64,000 nucleotides of DNA from positions 87,278 through 151,277 of the forward strand of contig CAZRJC010000005.1 in assembly GCA_964600385.1 (NCBI GenBank), given 5' to 3'. This document shows positions 8,794 through 17,630 of the stretch, piece after piece. A program made the translations under genes and the position numbers. This DNA is from DMER64 sp964600385 (GTDB taxonomy: Bacteria > Bacteroidota > Bacteroidia > Bacteroidales > UBA932). Each line of letters begins with the position of its first letter. Position 1 is the first letter of the stretch. The notes under the pieces were generated by a model. It worked only from the letters and a program-made list of their open reading frames with translations, searched no databases and was not told the origin of the DNA.

Positions 8794-9224
8794 AGCACCC
8801 CGTTCTTATTTTTCCAGTCTGTATAAAAATCAGGAGAATACAGCACCAGTCTGTATTCTTTGTCCAGGAAAACCTGTGTAGTGGACCCTGTGGCTGCAAG
8901 TATGTATTCATTGTTTTTCAGCAGCCATATTTCATATTCGAAAAGAATCTTGGCCGACTGACAGGGTACATAGATAATGTCAATCCGGGCCTGATCTCCG
9001 TAATTCAATGTATGTTTGAACGAAAACTGCATATCCACCAGCGGTGCATAATAGCCGTTGGAAAAAAAAGTCAGGTAATCCAGTCCGTACTGCTTCCCAA
9101 AATGCTCACGGGCATCTTCAAAGTAAAGCACATAGGATCCATGCCATACAATGTTCATGGAATCTACCTCGCTAAAACGGATAGTTATATCTTTTGATGC
9201 CTTTATATGTCCTTTTGACTGCAT
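8790..9224 (-). CDS. hotdog-fold acyl thioesterase (4-hydroxybenzoyl-CoA thioesterase-like)
   Basis: This 144-residue hotdog protein has the signature IRFSEVDSMNIVWHGSYVLYFEDAREHF near residues 15-43. The aspartate of SEVDSMNIVWH corresponds to the catalytic acid of the 4HBT/YbgC family. It should release or edit acyl chains from ACP or CoA. Such a thioesterase is a standard component of aryl-polyene clusters. It lies 25 bp downstream of the radical SAM gene and overlaps the next ketosynthase. Confidence 0.88.
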   Translation of the reverse strand: MQSKGHIKASKDITIRFSEVDSMNIVWHGSYVLYFEDAREHFGKQYGLDYLTFFSNGYYAPLVDMQFSFKHTLNYGDQARIDIIYVPCQSAKILFEYEIWLLKNNEYILAATGSTTQVFLDKEYRLVLYSPDFYTDWKNKNGVL

Positions 9225-9249
9225 ATTAACCTTAAATATACTAAAAATC

Positions 9250-10608
9250 TCAATATCTGAGATACTCCCATAGCGGACCGCGCCTTTTTTTTGCCCTGAA
9301 CCTTTCCATCATTTCCGGCGACTCATATCCGGGAAAGATCCATTTCTGACCGGTGGCAAGAGCCCTGGCCTGTATGGTATCAAGATTTATATCTTTCGAT
9401 ACATAATACACGGGATTCAACAAATCGCTGCTACCGGATATGAGCCCTTCGCTCAGTGCGATGTCGAATAACCGGGTGCGTGGATAAATGCGCATTCCGA
9501 TATAAGGAAAATAAACGGTCAGACCCAATTCCCGTGAACGTTCAAACGTTTGGTCCAGAGTGATTTCCGTCTCCCCGTAACCTCCGAGTATCATGAAATG
9601 GGCATAGAAGATGCCCAGTTTGGAAGCGTTCAGGCTATGTTCCCTTATATCGGAAAAGCGGAAGCATTTGTTGTATTTTTCGAGTACACTGTCCGAAAAG
9701 GAATCGGTGCCCCATTCAATATGCGTGAGACCTGCCTTCTGGTATAATTCCAGGTCTTCGTATGTCAGGTGATGCGGTGAGAAATAGGCACCCCAATTCA
9801 CTTTTACCTTACTTTCAATCAGGCGCGCGGCCAACTCACGGTTGTAATCCCTGTGTATATTGAAAATGGAATCGGTAAAGAAAAGATAGGTGATACCTTT
9901 ACTGTAATACAACTCTTTTATGTTTTCCACCACCATGGAGGGATCGAGCAAACGGACGCAGGTCCCTTCTATTACAGGGTAACTGCAGTAAATACACCCG
10001 TAAGGACAGCCTCTTTTTGTCTGAATATTAAGCATTCCGCTTTTTTCAAAATAGAAATGCGCACTCTGCGGTTCTACATTCAGTGCAAGAGAAGTAACAT
10101 ATTCTTTGTGTTCGTTAATGACCACGTTGCCGGTAGAATCCCTGTAAACCAGACCGTCTGTGCTGTAAGGATCTTCGTGCCGTTCCAGGGCATTTATCAG
10201 GCGGCAGATGCTTTCTTCGCCTTCTCCCTGGATTCCCCAGTCGGGAGAGAGTTCATTGAACAACACATCGGGGTAGATAGAAAAACCTGAGCCGCCCATG
10301 AGCACAACGGCATGGCTGTTCTCACGTATGGCCTTCATAACCTTGCGGTAATGGGCCACAAAACAGTTCTGTTCGTATATGTTGGTGTCGTCTATGTTCC
10401 TGAGTGATACGCCTATGTAATCGAAATTCCCGTTACGGCAAAATAAAGCCAGGTCTGACAGGTCTCCCAGATTGCAGTCAAAGATTTCGAGTTGCCAATC
10501 CGGCATTTTTTCCCGCATATAGGTGGCAATATACGAGATTCCAATAGGGTATATGGGGTAGGGAATCCGGAAATTATTGGCAGAAACAAGCGCTATCTTT
10601 TTCATCAT
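9250..10608 (-). CDS. B12-binding-domain radical SAM enzyme
   Basis: This is a protein of about 452 residues. The N-terminal ~150 residues form a Rossmann-like cobalamin-binding-type domain (VSANNFRIPYPIYPIG, YIGVSLRN, VVLMGGSGFSIYP, IQGEGEES). A radical SAM barrel follows with the cluster motif RGCPYGCIYCSYP (Cys201, Cys205, Cys208). This layout is typical of the BchE/methyltransferase class. In a pigment operon it may C-methylate the aryl head group or chain, or carry out another radical modification; this is inference. I prefer the ATG at 10608 (or 10605), which overlaps the stop of the acyltransferase gene. The TTG two codons upstream is less likely. Confidence 0.88.
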   Translation of the reverse strand: MMKKIALVSANNFRIPYPIYPIGISYIATYMREKMPDWQLEIFDCNLGDLSDLALFCRNGNFDYIGVSLRNIDDTNIYEQNCFVAHYRKVMKAIRENSHAVVLMGGSGFSIYPDVLFNELSPDWGIQGEGEESICRLINALERHEDPYSTDGLVYRDSTGNVVINEHKEYVTSLALNVEPQSAHFYFEKSGMLNIQTKRGCPYGCIYCSYPVIEGTCVRLLDPSMVVENIKELYYSKGITYLFFTDSIFNIHRDYNRELAARLIESKVKVNWGAYFSPHHLTYEDLELYQKAGLTHIEWGTDSFSDSVLEKYNKCFRFSDIREHSLNASKLGIFYAHFMILGGYGETEITLDQTFERSRELGLTVYFPYIGMRIYPRTRLFDIALSEGLISGSSDLLNPVYYVSKDINLDTIQARALATGQKWIFPGYESPEMMERFRAKKRRGPLWEYLRY

Positions 10609-11492
10609 TCCCAAAAATTAAAAAAATTGAACCATTGATGAGGGTATATTTCCAAAACACGTTCCAATTGACGTACGTATTCACGGACAAGTTCAGCGGC
10701 AACCGCCTTCGACCCTTTGACAGCCGTACGGTCTGTCTCTACAGGCATGGCATACAAATGGTAAGTCATGTGCGGTTCTTTCATTGCAAAAAGAGCTACA
10801 ACAGGTACGTTAAGTTGGGCGGCCAGGAGAAAAGCACCCATAGGAAACGAAGCCGTTTTTCCCAGAAACTGACAACTGACCGATTTACTGCTGCCGAACA
10901 TCCTGTCACAGGGCATGCTAACCACCTGGCCGTTGTCAAGAGCCGCTTTTATTGTAAAAAGGTGGGACATGTCGTCAGATACCGGGATCATTTCCACAAG
11001 ATTACCGGAAAGGATCTTTGCTCGGTTTGCCTGCAGGACAGCAGTCTCTCCGCCAAAAATAACGGAGTGAATGCGTTTCTTTTCCTGATGCATGAGGTAT
11101 CCGGCAATTTCAAAGTTTCCTACGTGAGAACCGGCAATAACAAAACCGCCTGCGGAGGCTATAAGGTTATTGAAATATTCAACGTTTGTACCTTTGACCG
11201 TGAATTGTTGTTTGCTTCCCGAAAAAAGAAAAAACCGGTCCATCATCATTTGTCCGAAAAGATAATGGTTCCGGTATATTCTTCCAAGGTTATGTCTCAG
11301 CCCTCTGTTTTTGAAATAGTCGTTAATGGCTTTGTATCCTTTTCTGTTAAACAACATATAAAAGGGAACAACGCAGGCAAGAATGGCGTATCCGAATCTA
11401 ACATTAACATGTCTGAAGAGCCACATCAGTGCCTTTTGACCGAAACTGCCGCCTCCGGTAGTTCCTTTCCATTCACGCCGTTCCAAAACCAT
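10605..11492 (-). CDS. LpxL/HtrB-like lysophospholipid acyltransferase
   Basis: This 295-residue membrane-associated protein of the bacterial lipid A acyltransferase family has an N-terminal hydrophobic helix, the HX4E catalytic motif in SHVGNFEIAGYLMH and a conserved downstream block (MPCDRMFGSSKSV, TASFPMGAFLLA). Members transfer acyl chains from ACP to lipid acceptors at the inner membrane. In flexirubin and related clusters it is thought to build the dialkylresorcinol or glycerolipid part, or to attach the polyene to a lipid. It sits between an ACP (2 bp away) and the radical SAM gene, so that ACP may be its acyl donor. Confidence 0.88.
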   Translation of the reverse strand: MVLERREWKGTTGGGSFGQKALMWLFRHVNVRFGYAILACVVPFYMLFNRKGYKAINDYFKNRGLRHNLGRIYRNHYLFGQMMMDRFFLFSGSKQQFTVKGTNVEYFNNLIASAGGFVIAGSHVGNFEIAGYLMHQEKKRIHSVIFGGETAVLQANRAKILSGNLVEMIPVSDDMSHLFTIKAALDNGQVVSMPCDRMFGSSKSVSCQFLGKTASFPMGAFLLAAQLNVPVVALFAMKEPHMTYHLYAMPVETDRTAVKGSKAVAAELVREYVRQLERVLEIYPHQWFNFFNFWE

Positions 11493-11494
11493 TA

Positions 11495-11740
11495 TCAGGC
11501 ATTCACTTTACTTTCAATATAATCATAAAATTGTGACAAGGTACGGATGCCCGACATTTCTTCGGGTTTGATCTTGAATCCGAAAAGTTGCTCCACAATC
11601 ACAACAATATCTACAAAATCAAGGCTGTCAATACCAAGATCGTCTTTTAAAAAAGCTTCATCGGAGATTACCTGCGGGTCAATCTCAATTTCTTCAATAA
11701 GGAAGTTGTTTACAATCTCTCTAATCTTCGATTTTTCCAT
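11495..11740 (-). CDS. acyl carrier protein
   Basis: This 81-residue carrier protein has the attachment motif DDLGIDSLDFVDIV (Ser39). It differs in sequence from the ACP at 6865-7122, so the cluster has two specialised carriers. It is sandwiched between a complete ketosynthase (14 bp upstream) and the LpxL-like acyltransferase. That position suggests it carries either the growing polyene or the acyl group for the final transfer. Confidence 0.92.
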   Translation of the reverse strand: MEKSKIREIVNNFLIEEIEIDPQVISDEAFLKDDLGIDSLDFVDIVVIVEQLFGFKIKPEEMSGIRTLSQFYDYIESKVNA

Positions 11741-11754
11741 AAAAATCCGTAGTA

Positions 11755-12972
11755 CTATATTTTTCTTAATATAAGTGCGCTGTTAGTGCCTCCAAAACCA
11801 AACGAATTGGAAAGACAAATATCGATTTTTTTCTCGATTGTAGAGCTAATAATATTCAATTTTGCCGATGCTTCGTCAGGTGTCTCAAAATTCAGATTCG
11901 GTGCAATAAACGAATTCTGCATCATAAGCAGGGTATAAACAATCTCACTCGAGCCGGCCATCCAGCATTCGTGCCCGGTCATCCCTTTCGTTGAACTTAC
12001 CGGAGTACGGTAAGCGCCAAAGATACGGTCTATGGCCATGGCTTCGTAAGTGTCCCCAATGATGGTAGAGGTGGCGTGAGCGTTAATGTAATCAATTTCA
12101 GCAGGGCTTATTCCGGCATCGTTAAGAGCTCTTTCCATGGCCAGGGCAGATCCTCTTTCGCACGGCTGGGAGATATGCACTCCGTTGGAAGAGAAGCCGT
12201 AACCGGTAACCTCGGCATAAATGCGGGCTCCGCGTTTTACAGCGTGCTCGTACTCTTCCAGGATCAACGTAGCTGCGCCTCCGCTGGGAACCAGTCCGTC
12301 CCGTCCGGCATCGAACGGTCTGGAGGCTTTATGAGGTTCTGCAATCCGGACCGAAAAAGCACCGAGTCCGTCAAAACTGGCCATGCTCAGCACATTGGTT
12401 TCCTGTGCCCCGCCGCAGATGATCATATCCTGTAATCCCTGGCGGATAAGCAAAGTACCCAGACCTATGGAATGAGATCCGCTGGAACAGGCAGCACTGA
12501 TAGTCATGTTGATCCCTTTCAGTCTGAAAATGGTGGCCAGGTTCATGGTCACGGTCGAATTCATGGACTGGAATATGGCACCTGAACCCATAAGGGTGGT
12601 ATCCTTCTTTTCTACACAGATTTCATGCGATTCGATAACGGCCTTGCTGGAAGAATCGTTGCCGTAGAGAATGCCCACTTCGTTGTTATCCAGGTATTCA
12701 TCCGATATCCCGGCATCTTTCAATGCATCGTCAGTTGCCACATAGGCATATTCTCCTTCTTCGGGCAGGCAGATACGCTGCCTTCTGGTAAGCATGTTTT
12801 TTAGCTGCGGGGGTTCGAGAATGCCGGTTAAAGGGGAGCGGTAGCCGTACTGGGTACGGGCAGGATCAATACCTATCCCTGATTTACCATGGTACAGCGC
12901 TTCGCTTACCTCCTGAATACTTTTTCCTATGCAGGAATAGATGCCTATGCCCGTAATTACAACTCTTCTCAT
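11755..12972 (-). CDS. beta-ketoacyl-ACP synthase (FabF-like)
   Basis: This is a 405-residue complete KAS II-type enzyme with Cys162 in SAACSSGSH, His299 in NAHATST and His334 in MTGHECWMAG, plus the NSFGFGGTNS loop. The second motif reads NAHAT rather than the usual NAHGT, a small substitution next to the catalytic histidine. It is the third intact ketosynthase of the operon, 3 bp after fabG. Condensing with the reductase next to it would elongate the polyene. Confidence 0.93.
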   Translation of the reverse strand: MRRVVITGIGIYSCIGKSIQEVSEALYHGKSGIGIDPARTQYGYRSPLTGILEPPQLKNMLTRRQRICLPEEGEYAYVATDDALKDAGISDEYLDNNEVGILYGNDSSSKAVIESHEICVEKKDTTLMGSGAIFQSMNSTVTMNLATIFRLKGINMTISAACSSGSHSIGLGTLLIRQGLQDMIICGGAQETNVLSMASFDGLGAFSVRIAEPHKASRPFDAGRDGLVPSGGAATLILEEYEHAVKRGARIYAEVTGYGFSSNGVHISQPCERGSALAMERALNDAGISPAEIDYINAHATSTIIGDTYEAMAIDRIFGAYRTPVSSTKGMTGHECWMAGSSEIVYTLLMMQNSFIAPNLNFETPDEASAKLNIISSTIEKKIDICLSNSFGFGGTNSALILRKI

Positions 12973-12975
12973 GTC

Positions 12976-13704
12976 TTACGTATAGAGTCCTCCGTTTATT
13001 GATAAAACCTGACCGGTAATATAAGAGGCTTTTTCGCTGGCAAAAAATGCCACAACGGCAGCAACTTCTTCCGGGGTGCCAAAGCGGCCGGCAGGAATAA
13101 TGCTCTTGTATTCCAGCGGATTAATATCTTTTGTCATGTCTGTCTGAATAAAACCGGGTGCCACGCAGTTGACTGTCACTTTCCTGGGGGCAACTTCCTG
13201 TGCAAGAGCTTTGGTGGCTCCGATGATACCGGCTTTGGAAGCCGAATAATTGGTTTGTCCGGGCAAGCCTTTCACTCCGGAAAGAGAGGTGACGTTAACT
13301 ATGCGTCCGTACCGGTGGGTGAGCATATTCTTAAGAACACGTCTGGTCACATAGAAAAAACCCTGAAGGTTCGTTTGCAGTACGGAATCCCATTGTTCAT
13401 TCTGCATGAAGACCATCAGGTTATCGCTGCGTATGCCTGCGTTGTTCACAAGGACCGATATATATTCTCCGGGATGTTCGCTTTCCCATTTTTCAAGAGC
13501 AAGATCAACCTGTCCGTTATCAGACACATTAAAAGGAACCAGTTCGGCTGTTCCGCCCGCTTCCTCTATCATACGCCTTGTTTCCGCAGCTGCCGTACTG
13601 TTGGATACATAATTAATGAGGACAGCAAAGCCGGCTTTGGCCAATTCCAGGCAGACTGCCTGACCGATACCTCTGGAACCACCTGTCACTAAAGCGTATT
13701 TCAT
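12976..13704 (-). CDS. fabG: 3-oxoacyl-ACP reductase (FabG-like SDR)
   Basis: This is a 242-residue classical short-chain dehydrogenase. It has the TGGSRGIGQAV cofactor motif near residue 7, VNNAGI near residue 89, the catalytic Ser in NVTSLSGVKG, the YSASKAG active site near residue 153 and a C-terminal ITGQVLSINGG. It should reduce the beta-keto group during each polyene elongation cycle with NADPH. Its start overlaps the ammonia-lyase stop by 4 bp (ATGA). It is the pathway-specific paralogue; a housekeeping copy is expected elsewhere. Confidence 0.92.
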   Translation of the reverse strand: MKYALVTGGSRGIGQAVCLELAKAGFAVLINYVSNSTAAAETRRMIEEAGGTAELVPFNVSDNGQVDLALEKWESEHPGEYISVLVNNAGIRSDNLMVFMQNEQWDSVLQTNLQGFFYVTRRVLKNMLTHRYGRIVNVTSLSGVKGLPGQTNYSASKAGIIGATKALAQEVAPRKVTVNCVAPGFIQTDMTKDINPLEYKSIIPAGRFGTPEEVAAVVAFFASEKASYITGQVLSINGGLYT

Positions 13705-15236
13705 AATACAATCTTTTTCCTGTTAAGATATTCCACCATCTGGGCTATTGTCTCGTATTTGGGAGTGTCCTGGACAAAAACCGGAACAAATTCCCTTATA
13801 TCGTCATAGATTTCTTTTGTCAGGTCCGACAATCTGTCTTTGATTCCAAGACAATCCACCGCCTGAACCAGAGCCATGAAATGAATAGCCATGACCTGGA
13901 AGGCATTTTCAATGACAGTGGCGGTAATGAGTGCCGAGTTAGTCCCCATGCTCACGATGTCCTGGTTGTCGTTATTGTTGGGGATGGAATGCACATAGTT
14001 GGGCATGGAAAGAGTCTGGCATTCAGCCGTAGTGGAAGTGGCGGTAAATTGGGACGCCTGGAGGCCGTAATTCAGGCCGAGCACTCCCATGTTGACAAAC
14101 GGGGGCAGCATGCCATTCACTTTATCATGGAATATATAGTTCATCTGTCTTTCCGCCAGCATGGCAAGACGGGTAAGAACTATCTTCATCTTGTCCATTT
14201 CCAGTGAGATATAATCGCCATGGAAATTTCCGCCGTGGTACACATTGCCGCTGGCCACATCAATGATGGGATTGTCACAGGCAGAGTTCAGTTCATCTAC
14301 CAGAATCCTTTCACAAACCTGCAGAGTGTCCATTACCGGCCCCACAATCTGAGGAATGCAACGCAGGGAGTAAAATGGCTGGACCTTTTGTTTGAATATC
14401 TTATCGCCGTTCAGATCTTTGTTATAAAGCACAGCCGTGCGTTTTTGCATGTTACGACTGCTTTCCAGGATTTTGCTCATAATGGCGGCGACCCGGCGCT
14501 GACCCCTCTGCCGTTTTGCACCATTCAGTTCATCGGCCAGAAAATCGTCGTACGACGAGGCTACTTCGTTCACCAGCGAAGATGAAATGATGCTCCAGTT
14601 AAGGAGTTTCTTTGCGTTTATGGTATTTATAAGGCCGATACCCGTCATGACCGAGGTGCCGTTGGTGATGCACAAACCTTCCCTGATATGCATGGAAACA
14701 GGGGAGAGGTGGTTCTCTTTGAGAACAGAGGCGGTATCACGCCATTCGCCTTTGTAATGTACTTTTCCCTCTCCGATAAGAGTAAGTCCCAGGTGAGCGA
14801 GCTGTACCAGATCTCCGCTGGCTCCCACACTTCCGTGACGGGGAATCAGAGGATATATGCCCCTGTTTATAAATTCTATGAGAAGTTGCAGCACAGACAA
14901 ATGGATGCCTGAATAACCCTGTACGAAGGTTCCAAGCCGGGCGATCATGGCTGCTTTTACCTGGAGGTCCGATAATGGTTCTCCGGCGCCGGTGGCGTGT
15001 GAGCGGATTATGTTGTACTGGAGTTCAGACAGTGTCTCATCACTGACCCGGTATTGGGCCATGGGACCAAACCCTGTATTTATCCCGTAAATCACCTTGC
15101 CCTGTGAGAATTCTTTCAAAAATTGATAAGAAGACTCCACTCGTTTTTCAGCCTCAGGCGAGAGAGCAATCTTTTCGTCTGCATACAACAGATCCCCAAT
15201 CTCTTGAAGAGACAGTTCTTGATCGTAATATATCAT
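13701..15236 (-). CDS. tyrosine ammonia-lyase of the flexirubin-cluster type
   Basis: This is a 511-residue HAL/PAL/TAL-family lyase. The MIO prosthetic group forms from Ala139-Ser140-Gly141 within GSVGASGDLVQLAHL. Further family blocks are IYGINTGFGPMAQYR near residue 48 and the NPIIDVASGNVYHGGNFHGDY region. The selectivity loop reads Ser79-His80. That pair alone would suit histidine, but the whole protein follows the Flavobacterium johnsoniae tyrosine ammonia-lyase closely as I recall it. The product, p-coumarate, primes the aryl-polyene chain. This is the first gene of the operon and has its own -7 promoter element just upstream. Histidine as substrate is less likely given the gene context. 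Confidence 0.88.
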   Translation of the reverse strand: MIYYDQELSLQEIGDLLYADEKIALSPEAEKRVESSYQFLKEFSQGKVIYGINTGFGPMAQYRVSDETLSELQYNIIRSHATGAGEPLSDLQVKAAMIARLGTFVQGYSGIHLSVLQLLIEFINRGIYPLIPRHGSVGASGDLVQLAHLGLTLIGEGKVHYKGEWRDTASVLKENHLSPVSMHIREGLCITNGTSVMTGIGLINTINAKKLLNWSIISSSLVNEVASSYDDFLADELNGAKRQRGQRRVAAIMSKILESSRNMQKRTAVLYNKDLNGDKIFKQKVQPFYSLRCIPQIVGPVMDTLQVCERILVDELNSACDNPIIDVASGNVYHGGNFHGDYISLEMDKMKIVLTRLAMLAERQMNYIFHDKVNGMLPPFVNMGVLGLNYGLQASQFTATSTTAECQTLSMPNYVHSIPNNNDNQDIVSMGTNSALITATVIENAFQVMAIHFMALVQAVDCLGIKDRLSDLTKEIYDDIREFVPVFVQDTPKYETIAQMVEYLNRKKIVL

Positions 15237-15269
15237 ATTAAGGCCTCAGGTTTATCTTTTTATATCTGA

Positions 15270-15277
15270 CAAATATA
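15270..15277 (-). promoter_or_regulatory. predicted Bacteroidota -7 box for the pigment operon
   Basis: On the minus strand the sequence reads TATATTTG, a perfect match to the Bacteroidota -7 consensus TAnnTTTG, about 33 bp before the ammonia-lyase ATG. A TTTG lies further upstream, but at only 12 bp spacing it does not fit the usual -33 box. The element separates the pigment operon from the GH3 gene upstream. Confidence 0.5.
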
Positions 15278-15311
15278 AATAATATTCTTCAAATGGGGCG
15301 AGTGTTGGATG

Positions 15312-17555
15312 TTACAAAAGTGATATTACGTCTGAAAGCCTTATATCAGCAGAGGAACTGCCTGCCATGACGCGAACCTTTCCTTTCTCTGTAACAAATG
15401 CATGTTTAGCGGTATCCCAGTATGAGAGGTCTTCTCCTTTAAGCTGAATGGAGACCGTGCGGCTTTCACCGGCAGGAATAAACACCCGTGCAAATCCTTT
15501 TAGTTGCATGGTCGGTCTTTCCACTTTCGATCCGGGATAACTCACGTACATCTGAACAACTTCCTCACCATCGTATTTGCCTGTGTTTTTAACCTTTACA
15601 GAGACAGTCACCTGATCCGAAAACGTACGTGACGAGAAGGAAAGATCTGAGTAGGTGAATTGAGTATAACTCAGACCATGGCCGAAGGGGTAGAGGGGTT
15701 GCCCCTTGAAGTACTGGTAGGTACGTCCGTTGCGGATATTATAATCCATGATCCCGGGCAGGTCTGTAATATCGCGTACCCAGGTCTGTGTGGTGCGGCC
15801 GGCTGGGTTTACTTTGCCAAAAAGTACATCGGCCAGACCGTTGCCCAATTCCTGTGAATTATTGGTTATGTGAACGATAGAAGGTATATGATCCTGTGAC
15901 CAGTTTATGGCAAAAGGAAAACTGCTAACCAGAACCAGCACCGTATTGGGATTTGCCTGGTATACCAGTTTGGCCAGGTCTTCCTGTTCAAGGGAGATGG
16001 CTTTGCGATCCACAGCTTCCCGTCCGTCGCTGGGTACGGGAGAATAGAACCAGCGGGCATCTGTGCCGTATGGATGGTTTCCAATGCAGACCAGTGCCAC
16101 ATCGGCTTTTTTGGCGGCTATCACGGCTCTGTCCATTGTATTGGAGGGTTCGTAAAGCACCTCGACACCGGGACCCAGGGCGTTATTGATTCCCTGCAGC
16201 ACAGATACGGTGTAGGCTGGAGTTCCGCTGTACCAGTCCATGATGACCTCATCGGCACGGGGACCTATCACGGCCACCTTGCGTATCTTCTTTGCGTCCA
16301 GAGGCAATAAGGCCTTCCCGGACGTTTTATCTGTGGCGTTTTTCAGGAGCACAGCCGATTTTGCAGTTACCAGCCTGACAAAATCTTTGACTTCCTGTTT
16401 TTCCCACGGTTTGGAGGTATCTGTCACGCCTATCCGGACGTAAGGTTGTCTGGCGTAATCTTCCGGTCCGTCCAGTAGTCCCAGTCTGAGAGCAACGTAG
16501 AGGTTCCCCCGGATGGCTTCATCTATTTCCTGTTCGGTGAGTATTCCGTTCACGATGGCCTGGTTGATCGCCAGAAAATAATCGTCCAGGAATTGCCCCA
16601 CAGTGGCTTTTACCACGGCAGCGGCACCTTCCGTCAGCGTAGGAAATGCTTTATGTGCAGTAACAAGCAGCCTTAGGGCACCTCCATCGGTGCAGATGAT
16701 GCCTTTATTTCCCCACTCGTCCCGCGTGATTTCTTTCAGGATGGGATGAATCGTCATGGGAACGTCGTTCCATGCATTGTACGATGCCATGAATGCCATG
16801 GATCCGCCTTCTGTTATGCCTTTATAAAAGGGATAAGAGTAGTACTCACGGAACAGTCTTTCATCATAATCGGACGAGGTGGAATCACGTCCGTCTTCGT
16901 TGCTGTTGGCCAGAAAATGTTTCATAAGCGAAGCACTTTTCCAGTACCTGGGGTTGTTTCCCTGCAGTCCTTTGATAAATGCCACGGTCATCCGGGCAGT
17001 GAGGAAAGCGTCTTCTCCATAACTTTCCTCGGTGCGACCCCATCGGGGATCTCTGGCCAGATCTGCATTTGGGGCGCGCATGACCATCCCGCCCTTGTTC
17101 AGAGCCGGATTCTGGGTATAATAACGGACTTCTGTAGCTTCAATATCGGCAACTTTTTCGAGCAGTGCAGGATCCCAGGTAGCCCCGAGTCCGTAGGCCT
17201 GAGGAAATGTTGTCGTGGGATATGTTATGGCTACCATCCGGCCGTCTTTCATCTCCCTGCCGCCCCAACCTCCGGGCCCTCCCAGCGCCATGCCGTGAAG
17301 ACCTTCGGAATGACCGGTACTGCGGATTCCAAGACGGGGTACGCCCAGGTCTGTGGAGAGCAGCCGTATTTTTTCTTCCAGGGTAAGAAGATCCAGAAGA
17401 TTGTCTATCCGTTCGTCGTCCGGAAGGTTGATATCCTGGAAAGGATAGGGGCCGGGACGATTATTTTGCTGCGCAAAAGATGAGGCTGCCGATAACAGCA
17501 AGGCGGTCAGTGCCATGAAGGCAATATTGCCCATATGTTTGATATTCAAATGCAT
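15312..17555 (-). CDS. secreted GH3 beta-glycosidase
   Basis: This 747-residue protein has a signal peptide ending near SSFAQQ, the GH3 N-terminal TIM barrel with the nucleophile Asp290 in GIICTDGGA, the second alpha/beta domain, and a C-terminal fibronectin-III-like domain starting near the VKNTGKYDGEEVVQMYV block. Family members are exo-acting beta-glucosidases or beta-xylosidases. The SDCG/SDCS motif common in Bacteroidota xylosidases is replaced by TDGG, so the substrate may differ from that of the second GH3 at 39840. It is a stand-alone gene, 75 bp upstream of the pigment operon and divergent from the aldo/keto reductase. Confidence 0.9.
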   Translation of the reverse strand: MHLNIKHMGNIAFMALTALLLSAASSFAQQNNRPGPYPFQDINLPDDERIDNLLDLLTLEEKIRLLSTDLGVPRLGIRSTGHSEGLHGMALGGPGGWGGREMKDGRMVAITYPTTTFPQAYGLGATWDPALLEKVADIEATEVRYYTQNPALNKGGMVMRAPNADLARDPRWGRTEESYGEDAFLTARMTVAFIKGLQGNNPRYWKSASLMKHFLANSNEDGRDSTSSDYDERLFREYYSYPFYKGITEGGSMAFMASYNAWNDVPMTIHPILKEITRDEWGNKGIICTDGGALRLLVTAHKAFPTLTEGAAAVVKATVGQFLDDYFLAINQAIVNGILTEQEIDEAIRGNLYVALRLGLLDGPEDYARQPYVRIGVTDTSKPWEKQEVKDFVRLVTAKSAVLLKNATDKTSGKALLPLDAKKIRKVAVIGPRADEVIMDWYSGTPAYTVSVLQGINNALGPGVEVLYEPSNTMDRAVIAAKKADVALVCIGNHPYGTDARWFYSPVPSDGREAVDRKAISLEQEDLAKLVYQANPNTVLVLVSSFPFAINWSQDHIPSIVHITNNSQELGNGLADVLFGKVNPAGRTTQTWVRDITDLPGIMDYNIRNGRTYQYFKGQPLYPFGHGLSYTQFTYSDLSFSSRTFSDQVTVSVKVKNTGKYDGEEVVQMYVSYPGSKVERPTMQLKGFARVFIPAGESRTVSIQLKGEDLSYWDTAKHAFVTEKGKVRVMAGSSSADIRLSDVISLL

Positions 17556-17586
17556 AAAATTAATATATTAAAAATGCTAATTTAGC

Positions 17587-17594
17587 TATCTTTG
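17587..17594 (+). promoter_or_regulatory. predicted -7 box for the aldo/keto reductase operon
   Basis: TATCTTTG matches the Bacteroidota TAnnTTTG consensus exactly and lies 36 bp before the start codon at 17631, in the intergenic region shared with the divergent GH3 gene. No convincing -33 TTTG was seen. Confidence 0.55.
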
Positions 17595-17630
17595 TATAAA
17601 TAAACTTCCTGTCTGTTAACAAATACTGAT

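Noticed and set aside
10635..11522. 295-codon open frame on the plus strand
   Set aside because: It mirrors the LpxL-like acyltransferase gene; it is a shadow of codon usage on the opposite strand.
15237..15311. Readthrough from the GH3 gene into the pigment operon as a single transcript
   Set aside because: A well-matched -7 element lies in the gap and the functions are unrelated, so separate transcription is more likely, although no terminator was found.
16746..17483. 245-codon open frame on the plus strand
   Set aside because: It is antisense to the GH3 gene and without any family feature; the GH3 frame explains the region.
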